From assembly GCA_017355425.1 (NCBI GenBank), contig CP070233.1:2211501-2275500 (forward strand): a stretch of 64,000 nucleotides of DNA, given 5' to 3'. Positions 52,177 to 63,500 of this stretch are shown here, piece after piece (within the stretch, counting starts at the first letter, position 1; each line of letters starts with the position of its first letter). The notes beneath the pieces were generated by a model. The model was given only the letters and a program-made list of their open reading frames with translations, had not been told where the DNA came from and did no database searches. A program made the translations under genes and the position numbers. The stretch comes from Dolichospermum sp. DET69. Lineage in GTDB: Bacteria > Cyanobacteriota > Cyanobacteriia > Cyanobacteriales > Nostocaceae.

Positions 52177-54045
52177 TTATGCAACACTCCTATTCTTCAA
52201 AGAAGGAAAATTTTTCCCACCTAATTCAATTTGTCCAGTTACGCACCCAGCTTTTAGCCTAGTTACTAAATACTCTAAATCGCTGGCAATAAAGTTTGTA
52301 CCATGATCGGGTTCTACTAAGCTAATTAAATTGACATCATTGATTATCTGCTCACCTAAATCAGCAATTCCTAGAAAATTGAAAACTCCTGATTCATACG
52401 TACCGCAGGGAACAGAAGGATTATTTACACCAACACAATATTCATTTTCTTGAAACCAATCAAAATCAGGATAACCATGAAAGTGAACTATGGGCGCACC
52501 ATTGGCAATTAATTCTGGTGTGTATAAAGCCGCTGCTAGACTAATAGCCAACATCACATAGATATCATAGGAAGGTTTGATATCTGCCTTTTTTGAGCTA
52601 CTTCCTAATGGTAATTGCAGATGTAATTTATCTTGCAAACCAATCCGCAGAATATCAGAATCAATGTTTAAGTCTGTTTTATTCGCCCCAGAACGAGAAC
52701 TAACTAACCAAATATCAGGTATTTGCTTAAATCTATTTTCGGCGTTGATATTTAGTTTAATATAACGTCTACCTTGTTCATTTTGACGAAGTTCATAATT
52801 ACTAAATCCGACTACAGGTAATAAATTTTCCCATTCATCAATAGTGATTTCTGGCTTACCTACATAATGAGGAGGTTCAGCATAAGCCACAAAACCATAA
52901 GATACTCCTGTTCTGCCATTAACGATGACATTAACAATGTCTCTATGGGATTTTCTTTTAATAACTTCATCTAATTTAAATCCAGCCGGAAATAAACCTG
53001 TAGATGCTAATTCTTGCCCTAATTTTACCAGCTTTTCGGCATAGTTTGATAAATGAGGATTATATTCTCCTAGTTCAAAGCGACTAATTAATAATGGAGT
53101 AATGGGGACAAATACTTTAGGAATAAGTGATTTTAAAGCAAAGTTTTCCATGTCACTAGGAGCAAATTTAGAATCAGAAAGATTCATATTTAGAATCGAA
53201 AATTTTTCATCAGATACACCAATAACAATTTCTGAAAAAGTTTTAACTAATGTATTGATACCAATGCGAATTTTTTCTGCATAAGGTGTGAGTGGATTAA
53301 CAAATTCATCATCTATATCAGTGAGAATTACTACTTGTGTATTTGTCGGATCTTCCACATATTTGGCAGCATGATCTTCAGCCCAACTACTTAATTTCGC
53401 AATTTGTATAACGGACATTTGCTGTTTTTCTTTTAGCCATGTATAAGATAACTTATACCAAGTTTCAGCCACAAATATTCCTAATTTTCTTAACCATGAA
53501 TTTGGTCTTTCTACATCTATCACAGCATCAATATCTGCTCTAACTCCTGGCATTTTTAAAGATTTGTGCAAATTGATAATGGGAATTTTAATAGTATGTT
53601 TTAATTCAGTTGTGGCTTCTTTCCAGGGAATCACCTTGACTCCATGCTTTTGGAGATAGAACATTAGTTGTTGCCGAAATCTCACAATAACGTGATTATA
53701 GTAATTATCAGGTAAGGGTCTAAAGGTAATTTTTAAGTTTTCAGCCATGAACTGAGGATTAATAATGGGCGGTTGATATCCTGTGGGTGATTCTCCAGAA
53801 AAGCCACCAACTAATTTACCAATAGTTTGTAAACTAATACCTTGAATTAAAGGTTCATGAGCATAGTTACTAGTAACATTCATTTCTTGGATTAATGCTA
53901 AAATATCTTCTTTGTATGTGGCTATTTCTATTTGTATTTCTGGAGTAATTACTCCTTTGGGAGAACGAATATTAAGTTTGCTATTTTCTGCCCAAAATAG
54001 TACACCTTGTTGAGTGAGTTTTGCTAAAATTTCCGCTGCGTTCAT
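52177..54045 (-). CDS. Unrecognised protein with N-terminal TubC-like docking domain
   Basis: The 622-aa protein begins MNAAEILAKLTQQGVLFWAE followed by NSKLNIRSPKGVITPEIQIEIATYKEDILALIQ, a clear TubC-type docking domain (about residues 1-55) used to bind partner modules in NRPS/PKS assembly lines. The remaining 560 residues match no family that I know; they contain VIVRFRQQLMFYLQKHGVKVIPW, VVILTDIDDEFVNPLTPY, a His-containing block APIVHFHGYPDFDWFQENEYCVGVNNPSVPCGTYESGVFNFL, and no membrane span. It is last of the minus-strand lipid/polyketide set, 140 bp after the ACP gene. A role in modifying or releasing the bound product is plausible but unproven. Confidence 0.65.
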   Translation of the reverse strand: MNAAEILAKLTQQGVLFWAENSKLNIRSPKGVITPEIQIEIATYKEDILALIQEMNVTSNYAHEPLIQGISLQTIGKLVGGFSGESPTGYQPPIINPQFMAENLKITFRPLPDNYYNHVIVRFRQQLMFYLQKHGVKVIPWKEATTELKHTIKIPIINLHKSLKMPGVRADIDAVIDVERPNSWLRKLGIFVAETWYKLSYTWLKEKQQMSVIQIAKLSSWAEDHAAKYVEDPTNTQVVILTDIDDEFVNPLTPYAEKIRIGINTLVKTFSEIVIGVSDEKFSILNMNLSDSKFAPSDMENFALKSLIPKVFVPITPLLISRFELGEYNPHLSNYAEKLVKLGQELASTGLFPAGFKLDEVIKRKSHRDIVNVIVNGRTGVSYGFVAYAEPPHYVGKPEITIDEWENLLPVVGFSNYELRQNEQGRRYIKLNINAENRFKQIPDIWLVSSRSGANKTDLNIDSDILRIGLQDKLHLQLPLGSSSKKADIKPSYDIYVMLAISLAAALYTPELIANGAPIVHFHGYPDFDWFQENEYCVGVNNPSVPCGTYESGVFNFLGIADLGEQIINDVNLISLVEPDHGTNFIASDLEYLVTRLKAGCVTGQIELGGKNFPSLKNRSVA

Positions 54046-54186
54046 AATAAAATTTTCCCTATTTAAAAATAAGAAGTTAGGAAAGAGGACACCTAGCTGA
54101 ATTAGGGTTGTCCTAATCTAGCGAAGTGTCCCAATAATCAAGGAGGAAAAACTGGTTTGTCAGTAATTAAACAGATTTTGTAGAGG

Positions 54187-54492
54187 TTATATCTGGATAA
54201 TTTCTGACTGGGAATTTTCTAATTCTTCAGATAGTCTGAGAGAAAGTTCTTCAATGGTGGGATAATACCAAAGATGGATAAGTGATAATTTAAATCCCAA
54301 AAATTTTTCGGCTTTACTGGCGATAACTATGGTTTGTGCTGAGTCTAAACCGTAACTATCCAAAGGTTCACGAATATTTATTTCTTCTGGGTTAACTCCC
54401 AGTAAAGAGGAAATTTCAGAAACTAACCAAGCTTGAATTTTAGTAGCGTTATCTTGGTTATCAGGTTGAAAATTAGAGAGCTGATTATTCAT
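54187..54492 (-). CDS. Free acyl carrier protein
   Basis: The 101-aa protein has the carrier motif DSYGLDSAQTIVIASKAEKF, with the phosphopantetheine Ser in LDS. It starts one base after the stop of the acyltransferase gene (54,493), so the two are coupled. It would hold the acyl or polyketide chain as a thioester for the neighbouring condensation-type enzyme. The acidic, helical character is typical of type II carriers from PKS clusters. Confidence 0.9.
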   Translation of the reverse strand: MNNQLSNFQPDNQDNATKIQAWLVSEISSLLGVNPEEINIREPLDSYGLDSAQTIVIASKAEKFLGFKLSLIHLWYYPTIEELSLRLSEELENSQSEIIQI

Positions 54493-55821
54493 TTATGTAC
54501 CTCCCGGTATTAAGTAATGAGATGAAATTTCCATAATATAAGCGATACAATTATCAACAAGTTTTTCCATGGTGGAGCGATTAAGTGAAGGTTGTGAAAA
54601 GACAAAGTTTAGAGTCATTTTTTCTTGAAAGGTAGCAGCATGAACAATAAACATCCCTGCATATAACCCATGAGAACCAACAAAACTGATTTCTTCTAGT
54701 TCTAATTCACCATAAGTATGGGGAATATTGACTTTACCAACATTGGAAACTGAAACTGTAGCAGATACTTGATTGGGGAATAGCAAAGAAAAATTTATCA
54801 ACTGTTTAGCGAGAAATATCATTTGAAAAATTTCTCCTTTTTTAATTTTCGTATTCAGATTATGTTTGACTTTTCGCGCTAATTCCCAAAAAGCTATATT
54901 ATTGGTAATGCTATAAAATCCCAGTAAAGACGCTGCTAAAACCGTCATATTTTCTTCACTAATTTCCGGTTGTAACCGTCTTCTTAAATCAAGATATGAT
55001 AAACAACTAACTCGAATATTATCTTCATAGCTTTTAGTAAGTTGTTTGGATACTGTCAACATTAGTACCGCACATAAAGCACTTTGTACTGTAGTATTTT
55101 CTTGTCTGCATTGTTGAATAAACTGTTGTGTTGATTCTTCGCTAAGTTGTCTATGAATGATTTCGCAACGACGCTGAGAAATGGGAACATATTTTTCTAC
55201 TCTTAATGTTTTTGGTTGATTCCAGTATTTTTGAAATGCGAGATTTAATAATAAAAGAATTCTACCTAGCTTTCCTTGAAAAGTATTTGTCCATGCAGGT
55301 AATAGTTTTTCAATGGGTGGGAGTGCTTCTAAAGTAGTAACGGCTGGAATAGATTTACCTTCAGTAATTTTTTGATAATAGGTGAGAATTTCTGAGTGAA
55401 GTTGGATGCTTGATAAACCGTCTGTAATAGCATGATGTGTAGTTGTAATTAGATAATTGATATTCTGCTGGTTTAATATTTTTATAAGTACAACTCGCAC
55501 CAAGTATTTATTACTATCAATTACCTGATTCATTTCGGCGTTAACAACTGCTTCCCATTCCTGAATTTCTTTAATATTAACAACTTCTAGAGGAAGTTTT
55601 CCTATATCTTTAGACTGATAATAGTAAGATTTTTTAGAGTTAATAATGTGAGAATTAAGCGCAGGATGACGATACTGAATAATATCTAAAGACCGTCTGA
55701 GAATTGTTTCTTGAATATTTCCTTGAATTCGGCTAATAGTAACTAAGTTCCATGTTTTAGCTCGTTGATTCAGGGTTTCCATTGTTTCTTCTAGCTGTCC
55801 TAATTTTCTATTTATAGTCAT
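54493..55821 (-). CDS. Stand-alone condensation-type acyltransferase
   Basis: The 442-aa protein has the catalytic HHxxxDG motif of condensation domains and PapA/WS-DGAT acyltransferases (ITTTHHAITDGLSSIQL, near residue 125). Other family blocks are present: VSCLSYLDLRRRLQPEI and VSVSNVGKVNIPHTYGELELEEISFVGSHG, resembling the DFGWG-type latch region. Such enzymes join a carrier-bound acyl chain with an alcohol or amine. Since a free ACP gene follows immediately, the product of the PKS may be esterified here. The acceptor is unknown. It is preceded by a 200-bp gap with a palindromic repeat. Confidence 0.8.
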   Translation of the reverse strand: MTINRKLGQLEETMETLNQRAKTWNLVTISRIQGNIQETILRRSLDIIQYRHPALNSHIINSKKSYYYQSKDIGKLPLEVVNIKEIQEWEAVVNAEMNQVIDSNKYLVRVVLIKILNQQNINYLITTTHHAITDGLSSIQLHSEILTYYQKITEGKSIPAVTTLEALPPIEKLLPAWTNTFQGKLGRILLLLNLAFQKYWNQPKTLRVEKYVPISQRRCEIIHRQLSEESTQQFIQQCRQENTTVQSALCAVLMLTVSKQLTKSYEDNIRVSCLSYLDLRRRLQPEISEENMTVLAASLLGFYSITNNIAFWELARKVKHNLNTKIKKGEIFQMIFLAKQLINFSLLFPNQVSATVSVSNVGKVNIPHTYGELELEEISFVGSHGLYAGMFIVHAATFQEKMTLNFVFSQPSLNRSTMEKLVDNCIAYIMEISSHYLIPGGT

Positions 55822-56021
55822 ATTTATGAAGATAGATAATTAATTTTTATGTTGCGTTGTTGCTTAAATCAATCTACTTATTAATTAATTTGTGGTGGGC
55901 AATGCCCACCCTACTAAATATTTCACCAATCAAATATAGCGGTATGCACTTGAATGAGGTAAATCATAGCCCCCTCATCGCTTGCGGGGAGGGGGTTGGG
56001 GGTGGGGTTCTTGTATCTCAC
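55822..56021. repeat. Palindromic repeats between the PfaD-like and acyltransferase genes
   Basis: GTGGTGGGCAATGCCCACCC (about 55,890) and a piece of the ATAGCGGTATGCACTT repeat (from 55,936), joined to a G-rich GGGGAGGGGGTTGGGGG run, fill this gap. The repeat runs close to the stop codon of the PfaD-like gene. Confidence 0.75.
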
Positions 56022-57768
56022 TCAACTGAGAAACCCTATAGAATTGTTGGATACTGGATGATATTGACTGAATTCTTCTGGCATTTGTAACCCTTGAATT
56101 TTTAAGTTTTGAATGCGATATAAATATGCTGCTCCTGTCATAATTTGATCAGCTATATCAACTACTCGACGATTTTTGATATCAGCTAAATAAGAATCAC
56201 GTACCCAATTATTAAAACTTCCCATTGCTGGTCCACACCAAATTTGATAATCAATTTCTCGACCTTTTTCCCCAGTATTTGACCACCGGGAAGATAATCC
56301 TAAATACCAGCGAAATATTAATGCCATTTTTAATTTAGGATTGTTGGCTGCTTTGCTTAATTTTTCAGGGTTACGTTGAGATAAATAATTTGATGTTTCT
56401 TGCCAAATTTCGGCAATTGTTTTTCTCAGAATTTGTTTTTCTAATTTTTCTATTTCATCTGGGGGAATTTCAGCAAATGAATTATAATTTTTATATAATT
56501 CTCCTAATTTTTGAGCGCGGAGGGGGAAGAGTTCCCCGTTTAAGAACTTGCAATTTTACGCCCATTTCAAACATATCAGCCGCTGGAGCCATCATTACAT
56601 CTGTCATTTCTGCTTCAGCTAGGAGCTTTTTAGTATGTTCAGAAGTTCCGGCTTCAATGCAAGATTGATTAATAGAACCAGTGACAATATAAGCTGCACC
56701 CATCATTAAAGCTGCTAGTGCTGATTGGGGTGTAGAAATTCCCCCAGCTACACCGATTCTGACAGGGTTTTCATAACCATATTTGCGTTGAATTTCGTCT
56801 CTTAATTCTAAGATAGAAGGCAATAAACAAACTAAGGGACGATTATCTGTATGTCCTCCTGAATCGGCTTCTACGGTAATATCATCAGCCATAGGAATTT
56901 TAGCGGCAAGATTAGCTTGCAATTCAGTAATTAATCCTTGTTGAACTAATTGGTTAAGAATTTTTGTGGGTGCGGGTTCGAGAAATTTAATGGCAACTTC
57001 TCGACGGGAAACTTTGGCGATGATTTTATTTTTGATTTCGATTTCATTCGCTGAATTTAAACTCAGTCCAGCGGCTCGATAGTAGACTATATTATCACTT
57101 AAATCTAAGAATGCTGAGGCTTCAATTATTCTAATTTGATGTTGTAAATACAAATCAATTGAACGACGTTCAATAGCGGGTTCACTAGGACTATGAAGTA
57201 AGTTAAAAGCAAAGGATTTGTGCTGTAAAGCTTGTTTGATTTTGTGAATTGCTGTTTCTATCCGGGCAGGTGATAAACCTCCTGCACCAAAGGAGCTTAA
57301 AATATTGGCTTTCCCTAGGGAAATTACCATTTCTTCAGATGCAATCCCTTGAGCCATTGCTCCAGTCATATAGGCATATTTTACGCCATAAAACTCTAGA
57401 AAACTCGGATTACCTAATTGATGAAATCCGATAGCAGGAACAGTTAAAACCATTTCTAGCTTCTGAGTTTTACCATTAGCACTATATGATAAACTGCCTT
57501 GATTGCTAATACCAATTTGTCCTTCTTTATTCAGAATATAACAAGGTGAATTTAAATTCATCAGTTTATTTTTAATATTTCCTGCATCAAAAGACACAGT
57601 ATCTAAGTCACCTTGCCATCCTTGATAATTGTTATTCATTGAAGAGGAAAATCTGAGTAGTTGTTGATGTTTATTCAAGGTATTTTCTGAATTAAACACG
57701 TTATTTAACCTCTGGTTTTTATGAATTGAGTGGGAATACTTTAGACGGGTTTGGTGGGCATTGCCCAC
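56022..57768 (-). pseudogene. PfaD-like enoyl reductase gene with a frameshift
   Basis: The frame from 57,768 to 56,491 holds a nitronate-monooxygenase-type FMN barrel as in PfaD: CYILNKEGQIGISNQGSL, NILSSFGAGGLSP, VRIGVAGGISTPQSALAALMMGAAYIVTGSINQS and MAPAADMFEMGVKLQVLKRGTL. There PPPRSKI replaces the family form FPLRAQKL. The +1 frame gives LRAQKLGELYKNYNSFAEIP and then a tail to 56,022 with LIFRWYLGLSSRW, YQIWCGPAMGSFNNW and RVVDIADQIMTGAAYLYRI. Loss of two T (CTTTTCCCCC to CTTCCCCC near 56,530) best explains it. PfaD sets the reduction pattern of PUFA-type polyketides. Real decay, a sequencing error or programmed shifting are possible. The start is uncertain; ATG at 57,639 is plausible. 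Confidence 0.8.
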
Positions 57769-57776
57769 CCTACTAA

Positions 57777-60467
57777 TTATTTGATCTTTTTCGCTTCTAT
57801 TACCATTCTTTTGTACAAATCTAATTGCTGCTGAAGAAAGAGACTAAGTTGTTGCAGTGATGTTTGCCGGGACTGTAATAAAAAGCCGTGTGCTTTAGCT
57901 AGGCGGGTATTATTATCATTTAAACTTTGATAATGAGGAATAGATTTCATTTTGCGTTCATAATTTAACAAAGAATTATTTTGCGAAAATGACTGATTTT
58001 TGTATGCAATGTCTTGATCAAATTTGATGTCCGGCAGAGCATATAAAGGTGATAAATCCAACTCTACTCTGTGACTAAATAGCTTGGCTAAGGCTTTGAT
58101 AATAGAGGTATGATCATCTACACCTCTTCTATTTACAGATACAGTCAAATGTTGTTTATGTTTGAGAATTTCGCTAATCCAACGGCTACAGTTACCACCA
58201 ACACCGACTTCAATAAAGATGCGGATATTATCATTATAGACATGATTAACTAGGCGAGGAAAATCAAGTTGGTGACAAAGGGCTGTAGCAATATTTTTGC
58301 CAATTAAATGACTATCAATGTTAATTGGTGAATATTTGGCAGCAGAATAAAAAATTGTGTCTGAATCTGATTGAGTTGGCAAGGTATTAACTTTCACTAA
58401 TTCATCATATTCAGATTGCATTGGTTCACAATGAATTACATGATTGATTGATGTGGGAAAAGCATCACATTTTAAGGTTTCAATAACTCTTTGGCAAGCT
58501 TTAGTTTCACCAGCAATAACTACTTCTTCGGGTGTGTTAATTAAAGGCATATAAACCCGGTCTTCATGTTTCAGCACTTCTCGTACTTCTGAAGGTGAAC
58601 ATATTAAAATGTAGTTACTCCAAAACTCTTCGCTTTTACCTTCATAAATTAAAGGTAATCCCCAATGCTGACGAACTGCATTTTTCGGACCAGATAGCTG
58701 GGTTTTAAATAATTGAGATGAGTTCAAATAATCACTGGTACTTTTAAAGCTAGTCCAGATACCTTGGGATAACATCATACTAGTTTCACCAAGGCTATAA
58801 CCAAAAGCATAAGGTGATTGAATCTGGAAGTAGTTTTTAAGAATTGCTGTCATTAATCCGGCAATACCAACTTCTGATTCCAGCATAGAAACTGGATCAT
58901 CTATTAATGTTTGTTCTATATTTTCTAGTTGTCTTCTGGATAATTTGTTGATACTCCGAGGATAGAGAATTTTTTCAATGTTGGCAACTCGATTATAAAC
59001 ACTTCTAATCACAACATCATCATACAGTTGAGGGAAAAGCCGGAAAATATTTCTGCCTAGTCCTATATAAGAAGTAAAAGAACCAGGATAAACAAAAGCA
59101 ACATGACCTTTTTTTCCTTGGGGATTAACTGTAAAATAACTACCAAGGGGGGTTTGCCAATCTTTGCCAGTAGCGAAAGCAATTTTTACTCCCTGAATTG
59201 CCCTTTCAATTTCTTTTTTTAATTCTTCTGGATGTCGGGCAAGAATGGCTAAAGCGTAGGTTGATTGTTGATATTGCTGATATTTTTGGAAATAATCACT
59301 AGCAAGTTGAGAAAGTGAAAAAATATCTGTTATATTTTGTTGAAGTGTGGTAATTTGTGTTAATAAAGAAGCACGATCATCAGCCGCAATGGGAAATAAA
59401 TAATAAGGCATTTCTGCTAAATACTGACTACTGCGTACTACTTGGCTGATTTCTTCTGACAAAATTAAATGTCCATAAATATTATCTTCTGCCATCATAT
59501 TTACCGCAGCGACTCTTTTAGTCGCGCCTGGTTCTAAAAACCAAGGTTTTGATTCTACTGCTACATAAAAGGGACTTCCGCGCCAAATTTCTGGCTGTTT
59601 AGGATTAGACCATTGGGGAACACCAGGAATATAACGATGATATAGACAAAGTGCGGTTTTGATGAGGCTAAATAGTCCGGCTGTGGCTTGTGTGTTGCCA
59701 ATATTGGCTTTGACGCTACCAATGCCACAACTAAGATTTTCTGCCCCTGTCTGATAGGCTGATATTAAACCTTGAATTTCGGCTGTATCTGCGTCGGGAA
59801 TCCCACTAGCAACAACTTCCAAATAACCAATATCTGCGGCTTTGACATTGGCTATTTGAAACGCTTTCTGACAAGATTGGGTAACAGTTGCTGAGTGATT
59901 TGGAGAATGTTTCACCAAACTCAAACTATCAATAACTGCATAGATGCAATGATTCTGTTGCTTGGCTGTTTCATGTAGTTGTAATACTACTGCGGCTGCA
60001 CCTGCTGTTTTAATTGTATCTTTGGCGTTTTCGTCATAACTGAAAGTATATACACCTGTATTAATTTCTATAGGGTAATTTTCATCTATCCCTACAATTA
60101 AAACAGCTTCAACTTGCTGGGTAGTTAATAATTTGTGACTGACATCCAAAGCTGATAAAATAGACTTCTCTTCCGCAAAAAATGCTAATTCCGCATAAAT
60201 ATAATTAGCTAACTTGGCGGAATCTTCTGTAGGAGAAATGATGATTAAAGCTATTTTTGTTTGTGGTTGAATTTTAGCATCTTTCAGCGCAGAATTGATC
60301 ATCTCTCGACTTAATGAAATTTGTTGATAATCTGGAGAGGTAATTGAATTTTGTTTGCTTTCATAAATCAGGCGTTCAAATTTATTTAATGTTGGTGAAT
60401 TACTAACAAAACAATCCATACCGATAATTGCTAACTTTTGATTTTGTGAGATTACCGTCATGATCAT
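57777..60467 (-). CDS. PfaB-like protein: inactive ketosynthase-like region plus acyltransferase
   Basis: The 896-aa protein has a ketosynthase-like N-terminus (1-345) without the active site: the DTACSSS segment is replaced by SALDVSHKLL, the first catalytic His by VVASGIPDADTAE and the second by KANIGNTQATAGL. Then comes a malonyl/acyltransferase-like domain (450-800): HVAFVYPGSFTSYIGLGRNIF and the nucleophile Ser558 in FGYSLGETSMM (GxSxG). This arrangement is that of PfaB of PUFA synthases and its HGL relatives. It probably loads or offloads acyl units. AAGGG lies before ATG at 60,467 or 60,461. The gene follows the PfaA-like gene by 95 bp and leads to PfaD with an eight-base gap. Confidence 0.82.
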   Translation of the reverse strand: MIMTVISQNQKLAIIGMDCFVSNSPTLNKFERLIYESKQNSITSPDYQQISLSREMINSALKDAKIQPQTKIALIIISPTEDSAKLANYIYAELAFFAEEKSILSALDVSHKLLTTQQVEAVLIVGIDENYPIEINTGVYTFSYDENAKDTIKTAGAAAVVLQLHETAKQQNHCIYAVIDSLSLVKHSPNHSATVTQSCQKAFQIANVKAADIGYLEVVASGIPDADTAEIQGLISAYQTGAENLSCGIGSVKANIGNTQATAGLFSLIKTALCLYHRYIPGVPQWSNPKQPEIWRGSPFYVAVESKPWFLEPGATKRVAAVNMMAEDNIYGHLILSEEISQVVRSSQYLAEMPYYLFPIAADDRASLLTQITTLQQNITDIFSLSQLASDYFQKYQQYQQSTYALAILARHPEELKKEIERAIQGVKIAFATGKDWQTPLGSYFTVNPQGKKGHVAFVYPGSFTSYIGLGRNIFRLFPQLYDDVVIRSVYNRVANIEKILYPRSINKLSRRQLENIEQTLIDDPVSMLESEVGIAGLMTAILKNYFQIQSPYAFGYSLGETSMMLSQGIWTSFKSTSDYLNSSQLFKTQLSGPKNAVRQHWGLPLIYEGKSEEFWSNYILICSPSEVREVLKHEDRVYMPLINTPEEVVIAGETKACQRVIETLKCDAFPTSINHVIHCEPMQSEYDELVKVNTLPTQSDSDTIFYSAAKYSPINIDSHLIGKNIATALCHQLDFPRLVNHVYNDNIRIFIEVGVGGNCSRWISEILKHKQHLTVSVNRRGVDDHTSIIKALAKLFSHRVELDLSPLYALPDIKFDQDIAYKNQSFSQNNSLLNYERKMKSIPHYQSLNDNNTRLAKAHGFLLQSRQTSLQQLSLFLQQQLDLYKRMVIEAKKIK

Positions 60468-60562
60468 TATCCCTTTTTAAGAAACGAACCACAGAGTTCA
60501 CAGAGGACACTGAGAAATAAGAGTAGGGGTAATTCATGAATTACCCCTACAGGTAAAAACAT

Positions 60563-63500
60563 CTAGTATTTGGCTATTTGATTCGGTAGAATTGTTCCTT
60601 TTGCGCCAATCATGCGATTATAAATTTGTCCTTGACGATTATAGGTAATCACATCTGTAGTTACTGATGATTCTGTTTTTGATTGGACTTCACAAGTTAC
60701 ATAAAATGTTTCCCCAAAGGGAACTTTTGCAAATTGTTCAAAGTTCTTAATTTCTGATGGTAAACATCCAACTTGATGAAAGTGTTGTGTCCAAATCCAG
60801 AGAGAATGAATCTGGACATCTGCTATGTAGGGATTAAATGTTTGCACTGGAAACTGTCCCTGTTGCTGTGCTGTTGGTTCTGGTAAATAACATTCAATGG
60901 TCATCTGACTAGGGCTGGTATTTAGAACTGATTTTACCCCTTGAAAGGTGACTCCATGAAATAAGCTAGAAGCAGTTACTTGATACAATTCTTGATTAGT
61001 TTTTAAGAAGTTTTCATCTTGATTAAAGTTCAGACTTCCGTAATTTGGAGGTGTGGGAATTTCTCGTTTGAGAATCAGATTTGTGCTGAAATGATATCGA
61101 GTTTTTCCGTCTGGTGTCCTACTACTAATCTTAGCAGCAAATTCTATTTCCTGATTTTCATGTTTCGCAAGTTCTTGAATTTCTAAAATATATTCACTTG
61201 CTGAGTTTTCCTCAAAAACTATGCCTTTTAAAACTTTGAAATCTGGAGAACCAAAGGCTGTAAATCCAGGATAGAGTTGTTCACAAGCATTAGTCATCCA
61301 TAATAACCCACAGGTAGCGGGAAGTACGGGACGACCAGCAATAATATGATCCTGTAAAAATGGATTTTCTGCTAATGTTAATTGGCGTTTAATCCGATAG
61401 GTTTTCAACTCATTGGATAAAGTCGAAGGAACATAAATTAAGGGACTACCAATCACTAACTGAACTGTATCTTGATTAGCGGTGGTTAGTTCATCAACTA
61501 ATATTTGTGTCCCTGTTTCTACGGGAATAACCTCAATTCCTCTTTCTGCAAAAGCTTTCTTTAATTCTGTTGATACCATACCACTTTCCCAAGGTCCCCA
61601 ATTGATAGCCATGACATGACAATTAGGGTAATTGTGTTTAATTAAATGGGCGGATTTATTGAGGATTTCATTAGCTATTGCATAATCTGATTGTCCCACA
61701 TTGCCATAAAATCCCACTACGGAAGAAAACAAAACTAAATATTGCAATTGACTTGCTGGTACACAGTGCAGGAGATTTTCTAACCCTTTAACTTTAGCTG
61801 TATAAACAGTTTCAAAATCCTGAATTGATTTTTTTTCAATGCGTTTATCAGCTAAGTTTCCTGCACCATGAATTATGCCAGTTATCGCTCCAAAATTGGC
61901 AATTACATCTGCCAGTTTTGATTCTAGTAATACTGCATCTGTAATATCTGCACTCAGATATTCTGCTTCTCCTCCGGCTTCTTGAATAGCGTTGAGAGTG
62001 TTTTGAATTTCTCGCTGTGAGGAAATGACTTGATACTTTTTCTGCACCATTATTGGTGTTGCTTTTTCCCCTTGGGCTTGGAAGTTTTCTAAAATTCGCT
62101 GTTTTAATTCGGCTTCATTTTGGCAATTTTCTGCCCAAACTGGTTCAGGTTCTGGACTAGAACGCCCTAAAAGGATAAATTTACATTGATATTGTTGGGC
62201 AATTTTAATTACACATTGGGCTGTGATTCCTTTTGCACCACCACTAACTAGAAATACTTGATCTTTGCTAATTTCTCTGGGAGAACTGGCAGTTGGTAAT
62301 GGGGTGAAATCTGCAATTAAATTGACTCTACCTTTGCTGCTATATCCTACTTCTTGAATTAACAAATTTGAATCATGAATTTCAGCGAGGATATGTTTTA
62401 CAGATGTTTCTGAATCTAAGTCAGGATTTAAGTCCAGGGAACGACAAAATACATTTTCCCATTCTTGATTAATACTCTTACTAAGTCCGAATAATCCTCC
62501 TGCAATTGCACTAAAGTTATGTGTTTCTCCTAATCCAAATTCTCCATCTAAACGCGCAACGTTAATGAAACAACTACGTCCGAATTTTGCGGCTTGGTTG
62601 AGTGGTTCTTTCAGGTATTTAGCGATTAAGAAAACATGAAGAAGAATAGATTTATCTACTTCTAATGGTGTGACTGGGTGAAGATGAATAAATGCAGCTA
62701 CAGCACCATAATTATCAGCAATCTGTTTTAACTGTTGTTGTAAACTGTCTTCATTCCAATCAGTTAAAACTACTCTATTAATTTCTTTGCTGACAGTTGA
62801 ATCAATCCCAGGAAAAGTTAAAACTACAGTTTTCCAACCTTTAGCGTTTAAAGACTCTGCTAATTTTTCAGTAGTAGAAGAACCATCATCAGTTATTAAT
62901 GCAATGTGGTTTTCAGTAAGAGAAAATTCTAAACTATCTGGTGTGGGAAGTTGCTGTAATTTTGCGATACTGCGGCGGATATTTTGATGAGATTTAGTTG
63001 TTGTGATCTCTACTATGTCTTCAGTCAATAACTTATTAATTCCCTGGGACTGCTGCTGCATATAATTGGCAATTTCGCCCAAAGTTCTCAATTCTCCAAT
63101 TTCTTCAGGGTTGGGTTTAGGTAAGTCAGGATATATTTCTAATAAACCTCCTAAAATTTCTACTCGTTTGATAGAATCAATTCCCAAATCTGCTTCCATA
63201 TCCATTGACAGTTCTAACATTTCTACTGGATAACCCGTTTTTTCACTCACAACTGTGAGGAGAATATCGCTTAAATCTCCAGGAATTTCTACTGCTAATT
63301 TCTGTTCTTCAACTTCAGAAATTGATGTTATTAATTCCGGGTGGGGAACTTCTACTAATACCTCTGTCGTAATAATTGCTGCTGATACTTCTACCTGTTG
63401 ATTCAAGATATCTGGAACTAAAGTTTGCATATATTCGGCAATTTGTTCCAAGGTTCTTAATTCTCCTAATTCTTCGGGATTAGGTTTAGGTAAATCAGGA

